From Microbacterium rhizomatis (GTDB lineage Bacteria > Actinomycetota > Actinomycetes > Actinomycetales > Microbacteriaceae), in assembly GCF_008710745.1 (NCBI RefSeq), contig NZ_VYSA01000001.1:744001-808000 (forward strand): a stretch of DNA of 64,000 nucleotides, in the 5' to 3' direction. Shown in pieces: positions 39,922-49,624 of the stretch. The position numbers and the translations under genes are program-made. Within the stretch, counting starts at the first letter, position 1. Each line of letters opens with the position of its first letter. The notes under the pieces are model-generated. The model was not told the DNA's origin and made no database searches. It worked only from the letters and a program-made list of their open reading frames with translations.

Positions 39922-40245
39922 ATGGATGACGAAGTCTTCGAAGACTATGACCGCGAACTGGAGCTCGCCCTCTATCGCGAGTACCGGGATGTCGTCGCAC
40001 AGTTCCAGTACGTGATCGAGACGGAGCGCCGGTTCTATCTGGCGAACGAGGTGAACGTCGTCCGCAAGGACACCGAGCACGACTTCTACTTCGAGATCTC
40101 GATGACGGACGTGTGGGTGTGGGACATCTACCGCGCCGATCGCTTCGTCAAGTCGGTGCGGGTGCTGACGTTCAAAGACGTCAACGTCGAGGAACTGTCC
40201 CGACGCGACTTCCACCTCCCGGAAGAGCTGTCGCTGGACTCCTGA
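39922..40245 (+). CDS. DUF2469 family protein
   Basis: A 107-residue conserved actinobacterial protein: DEVFEDYDRELELALYREYRDVVAQFQYVIETERRFYLANEVNVVRK, FYFEISMTDVWVWDIYRADRFVKSVRVLTFKDVNVEEL. DUF2469 usually neighbours rnhB and yraN, as here, but is on the opposite strand. No enzymatic motif is evident. The gene end abuts rnhB convergently by 6 bases. Confidence 0.93.
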   Translation: MDDEVFEDYDRELELALYREYRDVVAQFQYVIETERRFYLANEVNVVRKDTEHDFYFEISMTDVWVWDIYRADRFVKSVRVLTFKDVNVEELSRRDFHLPEELSLDS

Positions 40246-40251
40246 TCTCTT

Positions 40252-40911
40252 TCAGAACAGCGTCGGCGCGTCCGCGATCGACCACGACGCGCGATGGTGG
40301 GCGCTGATGCCGTGCGCGCGGATGGCGTCGCGGTGCTCAGGACTCGCGTATCCCTTGTTGCGTGCCCACTGATAAGCCGGAAGCTCGTCATGGAGCTCGA
40401 CCATGAGCGCGTCGCGCGCGACTTTCGCGATGACCGATGCCGCCGCGGCGCTCGCGCAATCGCGGTCGGCTTTGATCACCGGTCGTACGGTGAGCCCGGT
40501 TGCGCCCGCCGGGCGGATGTAGTCGTAGTTGCCGTCCAGCAGCACGATCGCGTCCTCGGGCACGACCCCGACGACACGCAGTTGCGCGATCGCCCGGATG
40601 GCGGCGTTTCCGAGCGCGCGCATGATGCCGACCTCATCGATCTCCGCGGAGCTTGCCCACCCCACCGCACTGGCGGACACCCACGACGATGCCCGGGCCG
40701 CGACATCAGCCCGCCGCGCCTCGGGGACGAGCTTGGAGTCGCGCAATCCCGCGGGGACGCGCCTGCGTGCGTCGCGGGCATCCACCACGGTCGCACCGAC
40801 GGCGACCGGTCCGGCGAGGGCGCCGCGGCCGACCTCGTCGCACGCGATGACGAGGGGATGCTCGCGCAGGAGACGTCGTTCGAGCGTCAGGCGCGGCTCG
40901 ACGACCGTCAT
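40252..40911 (-). CDS. rnhB: Ribonuclease HII
   Basis: A 219-residue RNase HII that removes RNA from RNA:DNA hybrids and misincorporated ribonucleotides. The catalytic signature ACDEVGRGALAGPV begins near residue 23, a second acidic residue lies in LLDGNYDY, and KADRDCASAAAASVIAKVARD is the conserved D..C box. ATG 40911 overlaps the lepB stop. It is transcribed from the lepB side, a usual actinobacterial arrangement. Confidence 0.95.
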   Translation of the reverse strand: MTVVEPRLTLERRLLREHPLVIACDEVGRGALAGPVAVGATVVDARDARRRVPAGLRDSKLVPEARRADVAARASSWVSASAVGWASSAEIDEVGIMRALGNAAIRAIAQLRVVGVVPEDAIVLLDGNYDYIRPAGATGLTVRPVIKADRDCASAAAASVIAKVARDALMVELHDELPAYQWARNKGYASPEHRDAIRAHGISAHHRASWSIADAPTLF

Positions 40912-41702
40912 GGCGAGGTCGTGCTCCCCGTGCCCGTGGACGGGGTGCCGGCGGGCGCCGGAACCCCGGCGAAAACATCATGATGGAAGTCGAGCAGGCC
41001 GAAGCGAGCCAGCGGCCACGTCGTGAGGAATGCGCGCCCCACCACGTTGTCGAGTGGGACGAATCCCCGGCCGGGCTGGTCGGTGTTGTACCGCGAGTCT
41101 CGAGACTCGTTGCGGTTGTCGCCGAGGACCCAGAGCGAATTGGGCGGCACGGTCACGTCGAAGGGTACGGAGGAGGCCGGGTCACCCGGCCGCAGGCGCA
41201 GGTACGAGGACTCGTCGATCGGAACGTCGTTCACGGTGATCTGGCCGATTCCGTTGCAGCAGACGACGTGGTCGCCCGGGAGCCCGATGATGCGCTTGAT
41301 GAGATGGTCGTCGCTGTCGGGCGCGGACAGACCCACGAGCGAGAGCGCCCAGTCTGCGGCCTCGACGATCGCGGGCCGTGCCGGCTTGGCCGGTGCGGTC
41401 AGCCACCCGCCGGGATCGCGGAACACCACGATGTCGCCGCGCGAGAACCCGCCGAACTTCGGCGTGATCTCGTCGACCAGGATGCGGTCGTCGATCTGCA
41501 GCGTGTCTTTCATCGACCCTGAGGGGATGTAGAACGATCGCACCAGAAAGGTCTTGACGAGGAACGAGACCAGGACGGCGATCAGCACGATCACCAGAAC
41601 ATCGCGCAGGAAGGTCAGCCAGCCGCGCCGACGTCGTGGAGGTGCGGCGGCGGGATCGGGTGACGGCGTGGGGCCCGTCGGGGCCGTCTTCTCGGTCGTC
41701 AT
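40908..41702 (-). CDS. lepB: Signal peptidase I
   Basis: A 264-residue type I signal peptidase. A Pro-rich cytoplasmic lead is followed by one membrane anchor (FLRDVLVIVLIAVLVSFLVKTFLV). The catalytic Ser lies in RSFYIPSGSMKDTL and the Lys in LIKRIIGLPGDHVVCC. Box D/E residues VLGDNRNESRDSR close the domain. The C-terminus is a Pro/Ala/Gly/Thr tail. It cleaves signal peptides at the outer face of the membrane. The gene overlaps rnhB by 4 bases. Confidence 0.95.
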   Translation of the reverse strand: MTTEKTAPTGPTPSPDPAAAPPRRRRGWLTFLRDVLVIVLIAVLVSFLVKTFLVRSFYIPSGSMKDTLQIDDRILVDEITPKFGGFSRGDIVVFRDPGGWLTAPAKPARPAIVEAADWALSLVGLSAPDSDDHLIKRIIGLPGDHVVCCNGIGQITVNDVPIDESSYLRLRPGDPASSVPFDVTVPPNSLWVLGDNRNESRDSRYNTDQPGRGFVPLDNVVGRAFLTTWPLARFGLLDFHHDVFAGVPAPAGTPSTGTGSTTSP

Positions 41703-41780
41703 GAATTCCTTCGCCGGTCACCGGGAATCGGAGAGCCGCACCGTGAAGAATCGTACACGGCGCACTCCCCCGCAGATGGG

Positions 41781-41811
41781 GAAACCCCGTGACCTGTGGC
41801 CACGGGGTTTC
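41781..41811. terminator. Terminator between rplS and lepB
   Basis: GAAACCCCGTG pairs perfectly with CACGGGGTTTC (11-base stem, 9-base loop). It lies 25 bases past the rplS stop on the minus strand. There is no U-tract, but the stem is strong and probably ends the rplS transcript. Confidence 0.7.
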
Positions 41812-41835
41812 GCGCGGAAGAGCGTATGAACCGCG

Positions 41836-42183
41836 TCAGCGGTCGCGCTTCTCCTTGATCTTGGCCTTCTTGCCGCGCAGGTTGCGAAGGTAGTAGAGCT
41901 TCGCACGGCGGACATCGCCACGGGTGACGACCTCGATGTGGTCGATGACCGGGCTGTGCACCGGGAACGTCCGCTCGACACCGACCTGGAAGCTGATCTT
42001 GCGGACCGTGAAGGTCTCGCGGACACCGTCACCGGAGCGACCGATGACGATGCCCTGGAACACCTGGATGCGCGAACGGGTGCCCTCGGTGATGTTCACG
42101 TGCACCTTGACGGTGTCACCGGGGTTGAAGTCGGGGATGTCGGAGCGGAGCGAAGCCGCATCGACGGAATCGAGGATCTGCAT
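41836..42183 (-). CDS. rplS: 50S ribosomal protein L19
   Basis: A 115-residue L19: [98 protein letters not shown], the standard length. ATG 42183. L19 sits at the 30S/50S interface. A terminator follows at 41781 and a possible promoter precedes the gene near 42340. Confidence 0.97.
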   Translation of the reverse strand: MQILDSVDAASLRSDIPDFNPGDTVKVHVNITEGTRSRIQVFQGIVIGRSGDGVRETFTVRKISFQVGVERTFPVHSPVIDHIEVVTRGDVRRAKLYYLRNLRGKKAKIKEKRDR

Positions 42184-42315
42184 GGTCGATCACTTCCTGA
42201 GGCCGCCACAGGTCGACCGCGAGAGAGAGGAAAAGGATGTCATGTGCCCGATGTCGCCGGATGAAGCCGGACGACGGACTCCCCTGAGGCAGAGCCGGGT
42301 CAGGGCACAAAGATC

Positions 42316-42344
42316 CATTCTGCCACGGATGCCGCATCCGTCAA
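42316..42344 (-). promoter_or_regulatory. Possible rplS promoter with a palindrome in the spacer
   Basis: On the minus strand TTGACG (42344-42339), a 17-base spacer and AGAATG (42321-42316) resemble a weak sigma-70 promoter. The spacer contains ACGGATGC-C-GCATCCGT (42325-42341), which could be an operator or simply a terminator of the upstream gene. The resulting leader would be about 125 bases. Confidence 0.35.
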
Positions 42345-42351
42345 AAACGGC

Positions 42352-42846
42352 TCAGATGGTCGGCGGCTGCTTCTCCGCGATGACGAAGACGTCGTCGCTG
42401 ACAGGTGCCGATCGCGGGGGCTCTGCGGGAATGTACCCGACGCCTTCCGCGGTTCGCAGGACGACGGCCGCAGATCCGCGTGCCTCGCGCCACAGCTGCC
42501 ACAGCTCCAGCCAGAACAGACCGACCGCGACGAAGATCGTGAGCACCATCACGGGCGCCCACCATGCCTGATTGAAGAAGCCGAGCGAGATGGTGAGGAG
42601 GTGCCACACGGTGAAACCCGCCACATCCCACCAGGACACCGCGCGATGCGCGCGAACGGTACCTCGGGCCCTCACCAGCAGCGTGAGGATCAGTTGGCCG
42701 ATCAACACCGACGGAATGGCCAGGAAGAGCACCCACACGAATGCCCAGCCCCCGGCGTTGAACACGCCCCAGCCGACCAGCAGCCAGAGCGGAAGGAGGA
42801 AAGCGGAAGGGATGAGCCATCCGTAGAACGCCCGACGAACCCACAT
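42352..42846 (-). CDS. Four-helix membrane protein of unknown function
   Basis: ATG 42846 starts MWVRRAFYGWLIPSAFLLPLWLLVGWGVF. The 164-residue protein has about four membrane helices (to residue 135) and a short hydrophilic end. It resembles a conserved Microbacteriaceae membrane protein sometimes labelled permease, but I see no transport signature. It is divergent from map and precedes rplS. Confidence 0.75.
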   Translation of the reverse strand: MWVRRAFYGWLIPSAFLLPLWLLVGWGVFNAGGWAFVWVLFLAIPSVLIGQLILTLLVRARGTVRAHRAVSWWDVAGFTVWHLLTISLGFFNQAWWAPVMVLTIFVAVGLFWLELWQLWREARGSAAVVLRTAEGVGYIPAEPPRSAPVSDDVFVIAEKQPPTI

Positions 42847-42961
42847 GGCACTGATCGTACGCCCGTCGCGACCGCGCGGCACCGGTGGAGAGGAGACGCT
42901 GAGCAGCCTCTCAGCCCGTGCCCCCGGCATCCGACAGAATGGAGGGGATGAAGGGATCACG

Positions 42962-43744
42962 ATGATCGAATTGCGCACGCCGGCAGAGATCGAGGCCATG
43001 CGACCGGCCGGGCGCTTCGTCGCCGAGACGCTCGCGGCGATGCGCGACGAGACCAAGGTCGGCACGAACCTGCTGGCGATCGACCGGCGTGTCCACGAGT
43101 TGATCCGCCGGGCAGGTGCCCAGTCGTGCTACATCGACTACCACCCTTCGTTCGGCGCCAGCCCCTTCGGCAAGGTCATCTGCACCTCGATCAACGACGC
43201 GGTGCTGCACGGACTCCCGCACGACTACGCGATCCGCGACGGCGATCTGGTCTCGCTGGATCTTGCGGTGTCGATCGACGGATGGGTGGCCGACTCCGCC
43301 GTCTCGTTCGTCGTCGGAACCCCGAGGGACGAAGACCTCGCGATCATCGACACCACCGAACGCGCGCTGGCCGCGGCGATCGCGGCGGCCACGGTGGGCA
43401 ACCGGATCGGCGACATCTCCGCGGCCATCGCGGCCATCGCTCACGCCGACGGCTACTCGATCAACACCGACTTCGGCGGCCACGGCGTCGGCCACATCAT
43501 GCACGGCGACCCGCATGTCGCGAACGACGGCAGGGCAGGGCGCGGATATGCACTGCGTGAAGGTCTCGTCGTGGCTCTGGAGCCGTGGTTCCTGCAGACC
43601 ACGGACGAACTCGTCACGGACCCGGACGGATGGACGCTGCGCAGCGCCGACGGATCCCGCGGTGCCCATTCCGAGCACACGATCGCGGTGACCGCCGACG
43701 GACCGATCGTGCTGACCGACCGCAGCTTCCTCGGCGTGGACTGA
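42962..43744 (+). CDS. map: Methionine aminopeptidase, type I
   Basis: A 260-residue enzyme that removes the initiator methionine. Metal ligands appear in LDLAVSIDGWVADSAVSFVVG (two Asp), GHGVGHIMHGDPHV (His), ALEPWF (Glu) and AHSEHTIAV (Glu). The substrate His is near YIDYHPSFGASPFGKVICTSINDAVLHGLP. ATG 42962 follows GGGGATGAAGGGATC; longer upstream frames are less likely. The next gene starts 1 base after its stop. Confidence 0.95.
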   Translation: MIELRTPAEIEAMRPAGRFVAETLAAMRDETKVGTNLLAIDRRVHELIRRAGAQSCYIDYHPSFGASPFGKVICTSINDAVLHGLPHDYAIRDGDLVSLDLAVSIDGWVADSAVSFVVGTPRDEDLAIIDTTERALAAAIAAATVGNRIGDISAAIAAIAHADGYSINTDFGGHGVGHIMHGDPHVANDGRAGRGYALREGLVVALEPWFLQTTDELVTDPDGWTLRSADGSRGAHSEHTIAVTADGPIVLTDRSFLGVD

Positions 43745-43745
43745 C

Positions 43746-44615
43746 ATGCCCGCTGCGGCGGTAGAGGTCGAGGGGCTGGTCAAGGCCTACGGGCACAAGG
43801 TCGCGGTCGATGGCGTGTCGTTCGACATCCAGCCCGGCGAGACGTTCGCCCTCCTCGGACCCAACGGCGCTGGAAAGTCCACCACGATCGAGATCCTCGA
43901 GGGATACCGCCACCGCAGCGGCGGCACGGTACGGGTGCTCGGCGTGGACCCCCACCGAGGCGGCCTGGAGTGGAAGGCGCGCCTCGGGATCGTGCTGCAG
44001 ACCACGGGCGAGAGCGGACCGGTGACCGTCCGCGAGCAACTCGCTCACTTCGCCGCGATGTACCCGCAGCCGCGCGACGTCGACGAGGTCATCGCCGCGG
44101 TCGGGTTGGAACCGCAGCGCAAGACGCTCATCCGCCGCCTGTCGGGAGGTCAGCGACGACGCGTGGACGTCGCCGTCGGCATCATCGGACGCCCCGCCCT
44201 CCTCTTCCTCGACGAACCGACCACCGGCTTCGACCCCGCCGCTCGCCGTCAGTTCTGGGACCTCATCCATTCCCTCAAGGATGAAGGGACGACGATCCTG
44301 CTCACGACCCACTACCTCGACGAAGCCGCGCAGCTCGCCGATCGGGCGGGCGTCATCGCCGGAGGGTCGCTCTTGGACATCGCGCCCATCGATCAGCTCG
44401 GCGGTGCGGAGGCGCGGATGCCCGTGGTGCGGTGGTGGCACGAGGGCAGCAGGCGAGAAGAGCGCACCGCCGAACCCGGCGCCCTGACGGCGCACCTCTT
44501 CCGCGAGCTCGGGGAGGTTTCCGGTCTCGAGGTCGTGCGGCCCAGCCTCGAAGACGTCTATCTCGCGATGATCGGTGCAGCCGAGGCCGGCTCGACCCCC
44601 GCCCGCCCCGCATGA
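43746..44615 (+). CDS. ABC exporter ATP-binding protein
   Basis: A 289-residue ATPase: Walker A GPNGAGKSTTIE, Q-loop IVLQTTGESGPVTVREQL, signature LSGGQRRRVDVAVGI, Walker B LLFLDEPTTGFDPAAR, H-loop LLTTHYLDEAAQLAD. The C-terminal 80 residues are an accessory domain of drug/polyketide-exporter ATPases. It overlaps the permease gene by 4 bases. The substrate is unknown. Confidence 0.92.
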   Translation: MPAAAVEVEGLVKAYGHKVAVDGVSFDIQPGETFALLGPNGAGKSTTIEILEGYRHRSGGTVRVLGVDPHRGGLEWKARLGIVLQTTGESGPVTVREQLAHFAAMYPQPRDVDEVIAAVGLEPQRKTLIRRLSGGQRRRVDVAVGIIGRPALLFLDEPTTGFDPAARRQFWDLIHSLKDEGTTILLTTHYLDEAAQLADRAGVIAGGSLLDIAPIDQLGGAEARMPVVRWWHEGSRREERTAEPGALTAHLFRELGEVSGLEVVRPSLEDVYLAMIGAAEAGSTPARPA

Positions 44616-45454
44616 ACGTCCGCGCCGGAGAGCGGATCGCCCCTCTCCCCCGGGGCCGGTCGGCGCGGATCGGCGGGCTCCGCGTCGGTTACGAGGTGCG
44701 CGCATACTTCCGCCAGACCGACACCCTCTTCTTCACGTTCCTCTTCCCGGTGCTGATGCTGGCGATCTTCGCGACCGCCTTCAGCAGTCAGTCGTTCGGG
44801 CCCGCGGACGCGACGATCAGCGCGGCGGCGTACTACCTTCCGGGAATGCTGGCCGCCGGCATCCTGCTCTCCGGCCTGCAGAACCTCGGCGTCGACATCG
44901 CCGTCGAGCGCGCGGATGGGACGCTGAAGCGATACGCGGGTTCGCCGATGCCGATCGGCAGCTACTTCATGGGCAAGATGGGCCAGGTGGCGGTCACCGC
45001 GTCGCTGCAGGCAACGGTGCTGATCCTCGTCGCGTGGGCCGTATGGCACGTGGAACTGCCGTCGACAGCCCAGGCCTGGGCGACTTTCGCGTGGGTCTTC
45101 GTGCTGGGAGTGTCGTGCTCCGCCGTTCTCGGGATCGCGGTGAGTGCGCTCCCGCGGTCGGGCAAATCCGCCCAGTCCGTCATCGTCCCGATCGCCCTGA
45201 TCCTCCAATTCATCTCCGGCGTGTACATCGCCTTCGACGTCTTGCCGGAATGGATGCAGCAGATCGCGAGCGTCTTCCCGCTGAGGTGGACCGCGGCCGG
45301 GATGCGGGCGGTGTTCCTCCCCACCGCATTCGAGGGCGCGGAACCCGGCGGAACCTGGGCCCTCCCCCTCGTCGCCATCGTCTGCAGCGTCTGGCTCGTG
45401 GTCGGGCTGGTCGTGTGCGCTCTTACGTTCCGGTGGAATCCGAAGGATCGCTGA
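44612..45454 (+). CDS. ABC-2 type permease
   Basis: A 280-residue permease with about six helices. The segment [33 protein letters not shown] opens it. [32 protein letters not shown] is the conserved cytosolic loop of daunorubicin-type ABC-2 exporters, and [42 protein letters not shown] the ending. ATG 44612 overlaps the ATPase stop. Its 3' end overlaps trmD on the other strand by 32 bases. Confidence 0.9.
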   Translation: MNVRAGERIAPLPRGRSARIGGLRVGYEVRAYFRQTDTLFFTFLFPVLMLAIFATAFSSQSFGPADATISAAAYYLPGMLAAGILLSGLQNLGVDIAVERADGTLKRYAGSPMPIGSYFMGKMGQVAVTASLQATVLILVAWAVWHVELPSTAQAWATFAWVFVLGVSCSAVLGIAVSALPRSGKSAQSVIVPIALILQFISGVYIAFDVLPEWMQQIASVFPLRWTAAGMRAVFLPTAFEGAEPGGTWALPLVAIVCSVWLVVGLVVCALTFRWNPKDR

Positions 45455-46133
45455 GCAGATCGGGACGCCGTGCGCGGGTGCGTTCCAGCTGTTGGTCTCG
45501 CCGCCACGCCGCGATCGCACCGTGGTTGCCGCTCAGCAGCACCGGCGGCACCTCGTGCCCGCGCCACTGCGCCGGCTTGGTGTACGACGGATACTCCAGC
45601 AGGCCGTCTTCGTGCGACTCCTCGACCAGGCTCGCCGGGTTGCCCACTACTCCCGGGATGAGGCGCCCGATGGCCTCGATCATGGCCATCGTGGCGACCT
45701 CGCCACCGTTGAGGACGTAGTCGCCGAGGCTCATGAGTCGCACGTCGCCGAGCGTGGCCGCGTGCGCGAACACCCGCTCATCGATTCCCTCATAGCGTCC
45801 GCAGCCGAATACCAGCCGTGAAGCCGTCGACAGCTCTCGCGCGGTCGCCTGCGTGAACAGCTCTCCCGCGGGCGAGGGAAAGATGAAGGTCGGGCGCTCA
45901 CCCGCATCCGCAGCGATCGCGTCGAGCGCCGCACCCCATGGCTCGGGCTTCATGACCATCCCGGCGCCGCCGCCGTAGGGGGTGTCGTCGACAGTACGGT
46001 GCCGGTCGTGCGCCCAGTCGCGCAGGTCGTGCACACGCACTTCGAGCAGACCGCGATCGCGCGCCCGCCCCAGAAGAGACACCTCGAGTACGTCGAAGAA
46101 TGACGGGAAGATCGTCACGACATCGATGCGCAC
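45423..46133 (-). CDS. trmD: tRNA (guanine-N1)-methyltransferase
   Basis: A 236-residue TrmD that makes m1G37 on tRNA. The knotted SAM site is clear: [112 protein letters not shown]. It follows rimM by 1 base and ends the rpsP-KH-rimM-trmD operon. Its 3' end is convergent with the ABC permease. Confidence 0.97.
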   Translation of the reverse strand: MRIDVVTIFPSFFDVLEVSLLGRARDRGLLEVRVHDLRDWAHDRHRTVDDTPYGGGAGMVMKPEPWGAALDAIAADAGERPTFIFPSPAGELFTQATARELSTASRLVFGCGRYEGIDERVFAHAATLGDVRLMSLGDYVLNGGEVATMAMIEAIGRLIPGVVGNPASLVEESHEDGLLEYPSYTKPAQWRGHEVPPVLLSGNHGAIAAWRRDQQLERTRARRPDLLSDPSDSTGT

Positions 46134-46134
46134 G

Positions 46135-46791
46135 TCAATCCTTCGGAGAGTGGTCCTCGGCCGGCTCGGGCACGGCGCTCTCCGGAGGCGCCGGGTCGTC
46201 CGGGAGGTCCTCGAACAGCCCAGGCGGAGGGGTAACGGTCACCCGCCCCGCAACGATGTCGACGACCGGGACGATCGCCTTGACGAACGGGACGAGGACC
46301 TCGCCCTCGCCGTCCGGGCCGCCGGGCGTCCGCACGATCAGGAGGTCCTGCGCGGGGAAGTGGTCGACACGGATCACGCGACCCACCACGACGCCGTCGC
46401 GCACCACGTCGAGCCCGACGAGCTGGTGGTCGTACCACGCGTCGTCCTCGGCCACGGCGGCATCGTCGTCCTCATCGATCCAGAGGATCGCCTTGACAAG
46501 ACTCTCGGCGACGTCACGGTCGTCGACGCCCTCGAAGAACGCGACCGGATGGCTGTTCATCCAGCGGAACTCGCGCACCGTGAGCGGCTTGCCGTGCCAG
46601 GGGGATGCCTCGGGCACCTGCAGAGTGAAGGTCGCACCGGGGACGAACCTGCCGTCCGGATCATCGGTGAACAGCTCGAGCTTGAGCGCGCCCTTGAGAC
46701 CGTGAGCCTTGACGAGTCGCCCGACACGCAATTGCGTGCGAGGCGTCTTGTCTCCCTGGACGGGTTCTTCCGATGTCACGACGTCAGTCAT
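46135..46791 (-). CDS. rimM: 16S rRNA processing protein RimM
   Basis: ATG 46791 is chosen (TDVVTSEEP...). The 218-residue protein has the N-terminal RimM domain ([24 protein letters not shown]) and the PRC-barrel ([66 protein letters not shown]). A Pro/Glu tail of about 20 residues follows. It overlaps the KH gene by 8 bases and precedes trmD by 1 base. It assists 30S maturation. Confidence 0.95.
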   Translation of the reverse strand: MTDVVTSEEPVQGDKTPRTQLRVGRLVKAHGLKGALKLELFTDDPDGRFVPGATFTLQVPEASPWHGKPLTVREFRWMNSHPVAFFEGVDDRDVAESLVKAILWIDEDDDAAVAEDDAWYDHQLVGLDVVRDGVVVGRVIRVDHFPAQDLLIVRTPGGPDGEGEVLVPFVKAIVPVVDIVAGRVTVTPPPGLFEDLPDDPAPPESAVPEPAEDHSPKD

Positions 46792-47014
46792 CGGCGACGT
46801 CGACGCGAACGCGTCGACCGTCGGCGAGTGCCGAGATGAGCGTGCGCAGTGCCTTGGCCGTGCGACCGCCGCGCCCGATGACGCGACCCCTGTCATCGGG
46901 GTGCACGCGCACCTCCAACACGTCGCCTCGCGGCGAGGAGGAGGAGCGGATGTTCACGTCGTCCGGGTGATCCACGATCCCCTTCACGACGTGCTCGAGC
47001 GCGGCGGCCAGCAC
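46784..47014 (-). CDS. KH-domain RNA-binding protein (KhpA-like)
   Basis: A 76-residue protein: LAAALEHVVKGIVDHPDDVNI, VLEVRVHPDDRGRVIGRGGRTAKALRTLISALADGRRVRVDV. The GxxG loop (GRGG) is the RNA-binding motif. It lies in the usual place between rpsP and rimM in actinobacteria. Such proteins act with KhpB/Jag on RNA. Confidence 0.95.
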   Translation of the reverse strand: MLAAALEHVVKGIVDHPDDVNIRSSSSPRGDVLEVRVHPDDRGRVIGRGGRTAKALRTLISALADGRRVRVDVADD

Positions 47015-47019
47015 GATGG

Positions 47020-47436
47020 CTACTCTGCGTCGGTCGCGTCAGCGCTGTCGGCGGCCGGAGCCTCTTCGACCTTCGCCGACGTCTTCTCGACCTTGGGCTG
47101 GAGCACCGACTTCTTGGCGGAGTCGACCTCGAACGGGGCCTTGGGCGCCCGCACCTTGACGGTCGAGACCGCGTTGGCGTCGCCCTTGAACTTGCCCCAG
47201 TCGCCCGTGAGCTTCAGCAGCGCGGCGACCTGCTCGGTCGGCTGCGCGCCCACCGACAGCCAGTACTGCGCGCGCTCGGAGTCGACCTCGATGAACGAGG
47301 GCTCCTCCGTGGGGTGATACTTGCCGATCTCTTCGATCACGCGACCGTCGCGCTTGGTGCGCGAGTCGGCAACGACGATGCGGTAGTACGGCGCACGGAT
47401 CTTGCCGAGGCGCTTGAGACGGATCTTGACAGCCAC
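47020..47436 (-). CDS. rpsP: 30S ribosomal protein S16
   Basis: GTG 47436 follows AGGAGAATT. The first 85 residues are a canonical S16 ([78 protein letters not shown]). A Lys/Ala/Glu-rich extension of about 50 residues follows, as in other high-GC actinobacteria. It leads the rpsP-KH-rimM-trmD operon. Confidence 0.97.
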   Translation of the reverse strand: MAVKIRLKRLGKIRAPYYRIVVADSRTKRDGRVIEEIGKYHPTEEPSFIEVDSERAQYWLSVGAQPTEQVAALLKLTGDWGKFKGDANAVSTVKVRAPKAPFEVDSAKKSVLQPKVEKTSAKVEEAPAADSADATDAE

Positions 47437-47639
47437 AATTCTCCTGAATGGTGTGATGAGGAAGGAACCGATCGTCCGGGAGAGTGGGGTGCACACCCGG
47501 CGGAAGCTCTGAGGAGGACATTGGCGCTGGATAGAGGGTCGAGCACCACGTCCGACCCTCCATTCTTCCACATGACACAGGGTTTCTCGAACACCTCCGG
47601 ATGAGGGTCTGATCGGACAGTGCGTGCCAGACTGAGCGG

Positions 47640-48803
47640 ATGACGGTGCCGTTTGCGACATCCTCCCGCTCGTCCGTGGGCATCGAGTGGGAACTCATGC
47701 TTGCCGATGGCGACTCCGGTGACCTCGTCCCCCGGGGCCCCGAAGTGATCGATGCCCTCGCCGAGTCGACCGCGTTGGAGCGGTTCACCGTGACGGGCGA
47801 GCTGCTGACCAACACGGTCGAGGTGACCAGCGGAGTCGGTGACACCGTGGAGGCCGCCGTCGAGGACATCGCGGATGCGATCGCCGCCGTCCGCACCGTG
47901 ACCAACCCCCTGGGCATACAGCTGCTCTGCGCAGGCAGCCATCCGTTCGCCCAGTGGTACAACCAGCAGGTGACGGACAAGTCCAGGTACCACACGCTCA
48001 TCGAACGCACCCAGTGGTGGGGGCGCAACATGATGATCTGGGGCATCCACGTCCACGTGGGCGTCGAGGACGTCAACAAGGTCTTCCCGATCATCAACGC
48101 TCTTTCGGTGTACCTGCCCCACCTGCAGGCGCTGTCGGCGTCGAGCCCTTTCTGGGCGGGCGAGCGGACCGGGTACGCCTCCAACCGCTCCCTCGTCTTC
48201 CAGCAGCTGCCCACCGCAGGACTCCCCTGGCCCTTGCAGAACTGGTCGGAGTTCGAGGGCTATCTGGACGACATGGAGCGGACCGGGGTGATGGCCGACG
48301 CGAGCGAAGTGCGCTGGGACATCCGGCCCGCTCCTCGGTGGGGCACGATCGAAGTCCGTGCGTGCGACGGCATGTCGACGCTGCCCGAGCTGGCGGCAGT
48401 GGCCTCCCTCGTCCAGGTCCTCGTGGAGCACTTCTCACGCGAGCTGGATGCCGGGCGCGAGCTCGCGACGATTCAGCCGTGGTTCGTCCGGGAGAACAAG
48501 TGGCGGGCGGCACGGTACGGACTGGACGCGAGAGTGATCGTGGATCGCGACGGCACGGAAGTGGAGGTCACCCGCCACCTCCGCGAGCTCGTGGAACGGC
48601 TCGGCGACGTCGCCGTCGACCTCCGTTGCGCGCGCGAGTTCGCCGGTCTGGAGACCATACTGAGCCAGGGCGCGAGCTCCACCCGGCAGATGCTGGTCGC
48701 CGACGCCGCGGGCGGTGACCTGCACGAAGTCGTCCAACACCTCATCCGCGAGTTCCGCGCCGGACCCACGCTCCGCGATCACCTGGCCTCCCTCGGGCAC
48801 TGA
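47640..48803 (+). CDS. Carboxylate-amine ligase, YbdK/GCS2 family glutamate-cysteine ligase-like
   Basis: A 387-residue GCS2-type ligase: [12 protein letters not shown] (active-site Glu), [92 protein letters not shown]. Family members join glutamate and cysteine or related pairs. The exact substrate is unresolved. ATG 47640 is 203 bases from divergent rpsP; I recognised no strong promoter in that gap. Confidence 0.9.
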   Translation: MTVPFATSSRSSVGIEWELMLADGDSGDLVPRGPEVIDALAESTALERFTVTGELLTNTVEVTSGVGDTVEAAVEDIADAIAAVRTVTNPLGIQLLCAGSHPFAQWYNQQVTDKSRYHTLIERTQWWGRNMMIWGIHVHVGVEDVNKVFPIINALSVYLPHLQALSASSPFWAGERTGYASNRSLVFQQLPTAGLPWPLQNWSEFEGYLDDMERTGVMADASEVRWDIRPAPRWGTIEVRACDGMSTLPELAAVASLVQVLVEHFSRELDAGRELATIQPWFVRENKWRAARYGLDARVIVDRDGTEVEVTRHLRELVERLGDVAVDLRCAREFAGLETILSQGASSTRQMLVADAAGGDLHEVVQHLIREFRAGPTLRDHLASLGH

Positions 48804-48871
48804 TACGCCGAGTGCGCGCTTCGGGTGAACGCACCCGGAATCCGTTCAGCGAGTGTGCGTACCGTTGTGGG

Positions 48872-49609
48872 GTGTCCAAGACCCGTGCGCGCGCAGCAGT
48901 CGCCGTGCTGCTGCTGACGCTGCTGATGAGCAGCGGGTGCGCGGCCACCGTCCCGGCCTCCGAGGTCGGGCTCGATCCGTCTGCGACGCCGTTCCCCGCC
49001 GCACCCGTTCGCATGCCGAGCGCGGGCGAGACAGCCCCGGCATCTGTGCCGGCGCCCGTGATCGTGACGATCGGGGATTCGATCATGGCCGGCTATGGGC
49101 TCGACCCGGGCGAGGACTGGCCGACCCTGCTGGCCGATCGCACCGGAGTCCCTGTGACCAACCTCGCCTGCAGCGGCGCCGGCTTCATCGCGGACGGCGA
49201 CTGCGGTTCCGACTTCGCGGGGCTCATCGACGCCGCGATCGCCGCCCACCCCACGATGGTCATTCTGCAGTCCTCCGACAACGACGACGGCCAGAGCGAC
49301 GCCGACCTCGACAATGCGGCGATGACGACAGTGGTCGCGCTGCGCGCAGCGCTGCCGGACGCTCGCATCGTCGGCCTGAGCACACTGTGGAATCAGCCGT
49401 ACGACGCGCCCGATGAGATCGTCTCCAGCACGATCGCGCTGCAGACCGCGGTGGATGCTGTCGGGGGCACCTTCGTCGACATCGGCCAGCCGCTGCAGAA
49501 CGGACAGGACCTCATGCAGTTCGACGACGAGCACCCGACGGCCGCGGGCCAGCAGGTGCTTCTGGACGCCATCACGTCGGCCCTGGCCGGCGCGGGCATC
49601 TACGTCTAG
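48872..49609 (+). CDS. SGNH/GDSL hydrolase, putative lipoprotein
   Basis: GTG 48872 chosen; the 245-residue protein starts SKTRARAAVAVLLLTLLMSSGCAAT, a signal with a lipobox-like SSGC, so it is probably a lipoprotein. The SGNH blocks are IVTIGDSIMAGYG (catalytic Ser in GDS), LACSGAGFI, an expected Asn block replaced by ILQSSDNDD, and DDEHPTAAGQQVL (catalytic Asp/His). This class includes outer-face esterases and acyl hydrolases. It is convergent with ffh. Confidence 0.85.
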   Translation: MSKTRARAAVAVLLLTLLMSSGCAATVPASEVGLDPSATPFPAAPVRMPSAGETAPASVPAPVIVTIGDSIMAGYGLDPGEDWPTLLADRTGVPVTNLACSGAGFIADGDCGSDFAGLIDAAIAAHPTMVILQSSDNDDGQSDADLDNAAMTTVVALRAALPDARIVGLSTLWNQPYDAPDEIVSSTIALQTAVDAVGGTFVDIGQPLQNGQDLMQFDDEHPTAAGQQVLLDAITSALAGAGIYV

Positions 49610-49624
49610 CAGGTCACGGCGAGA

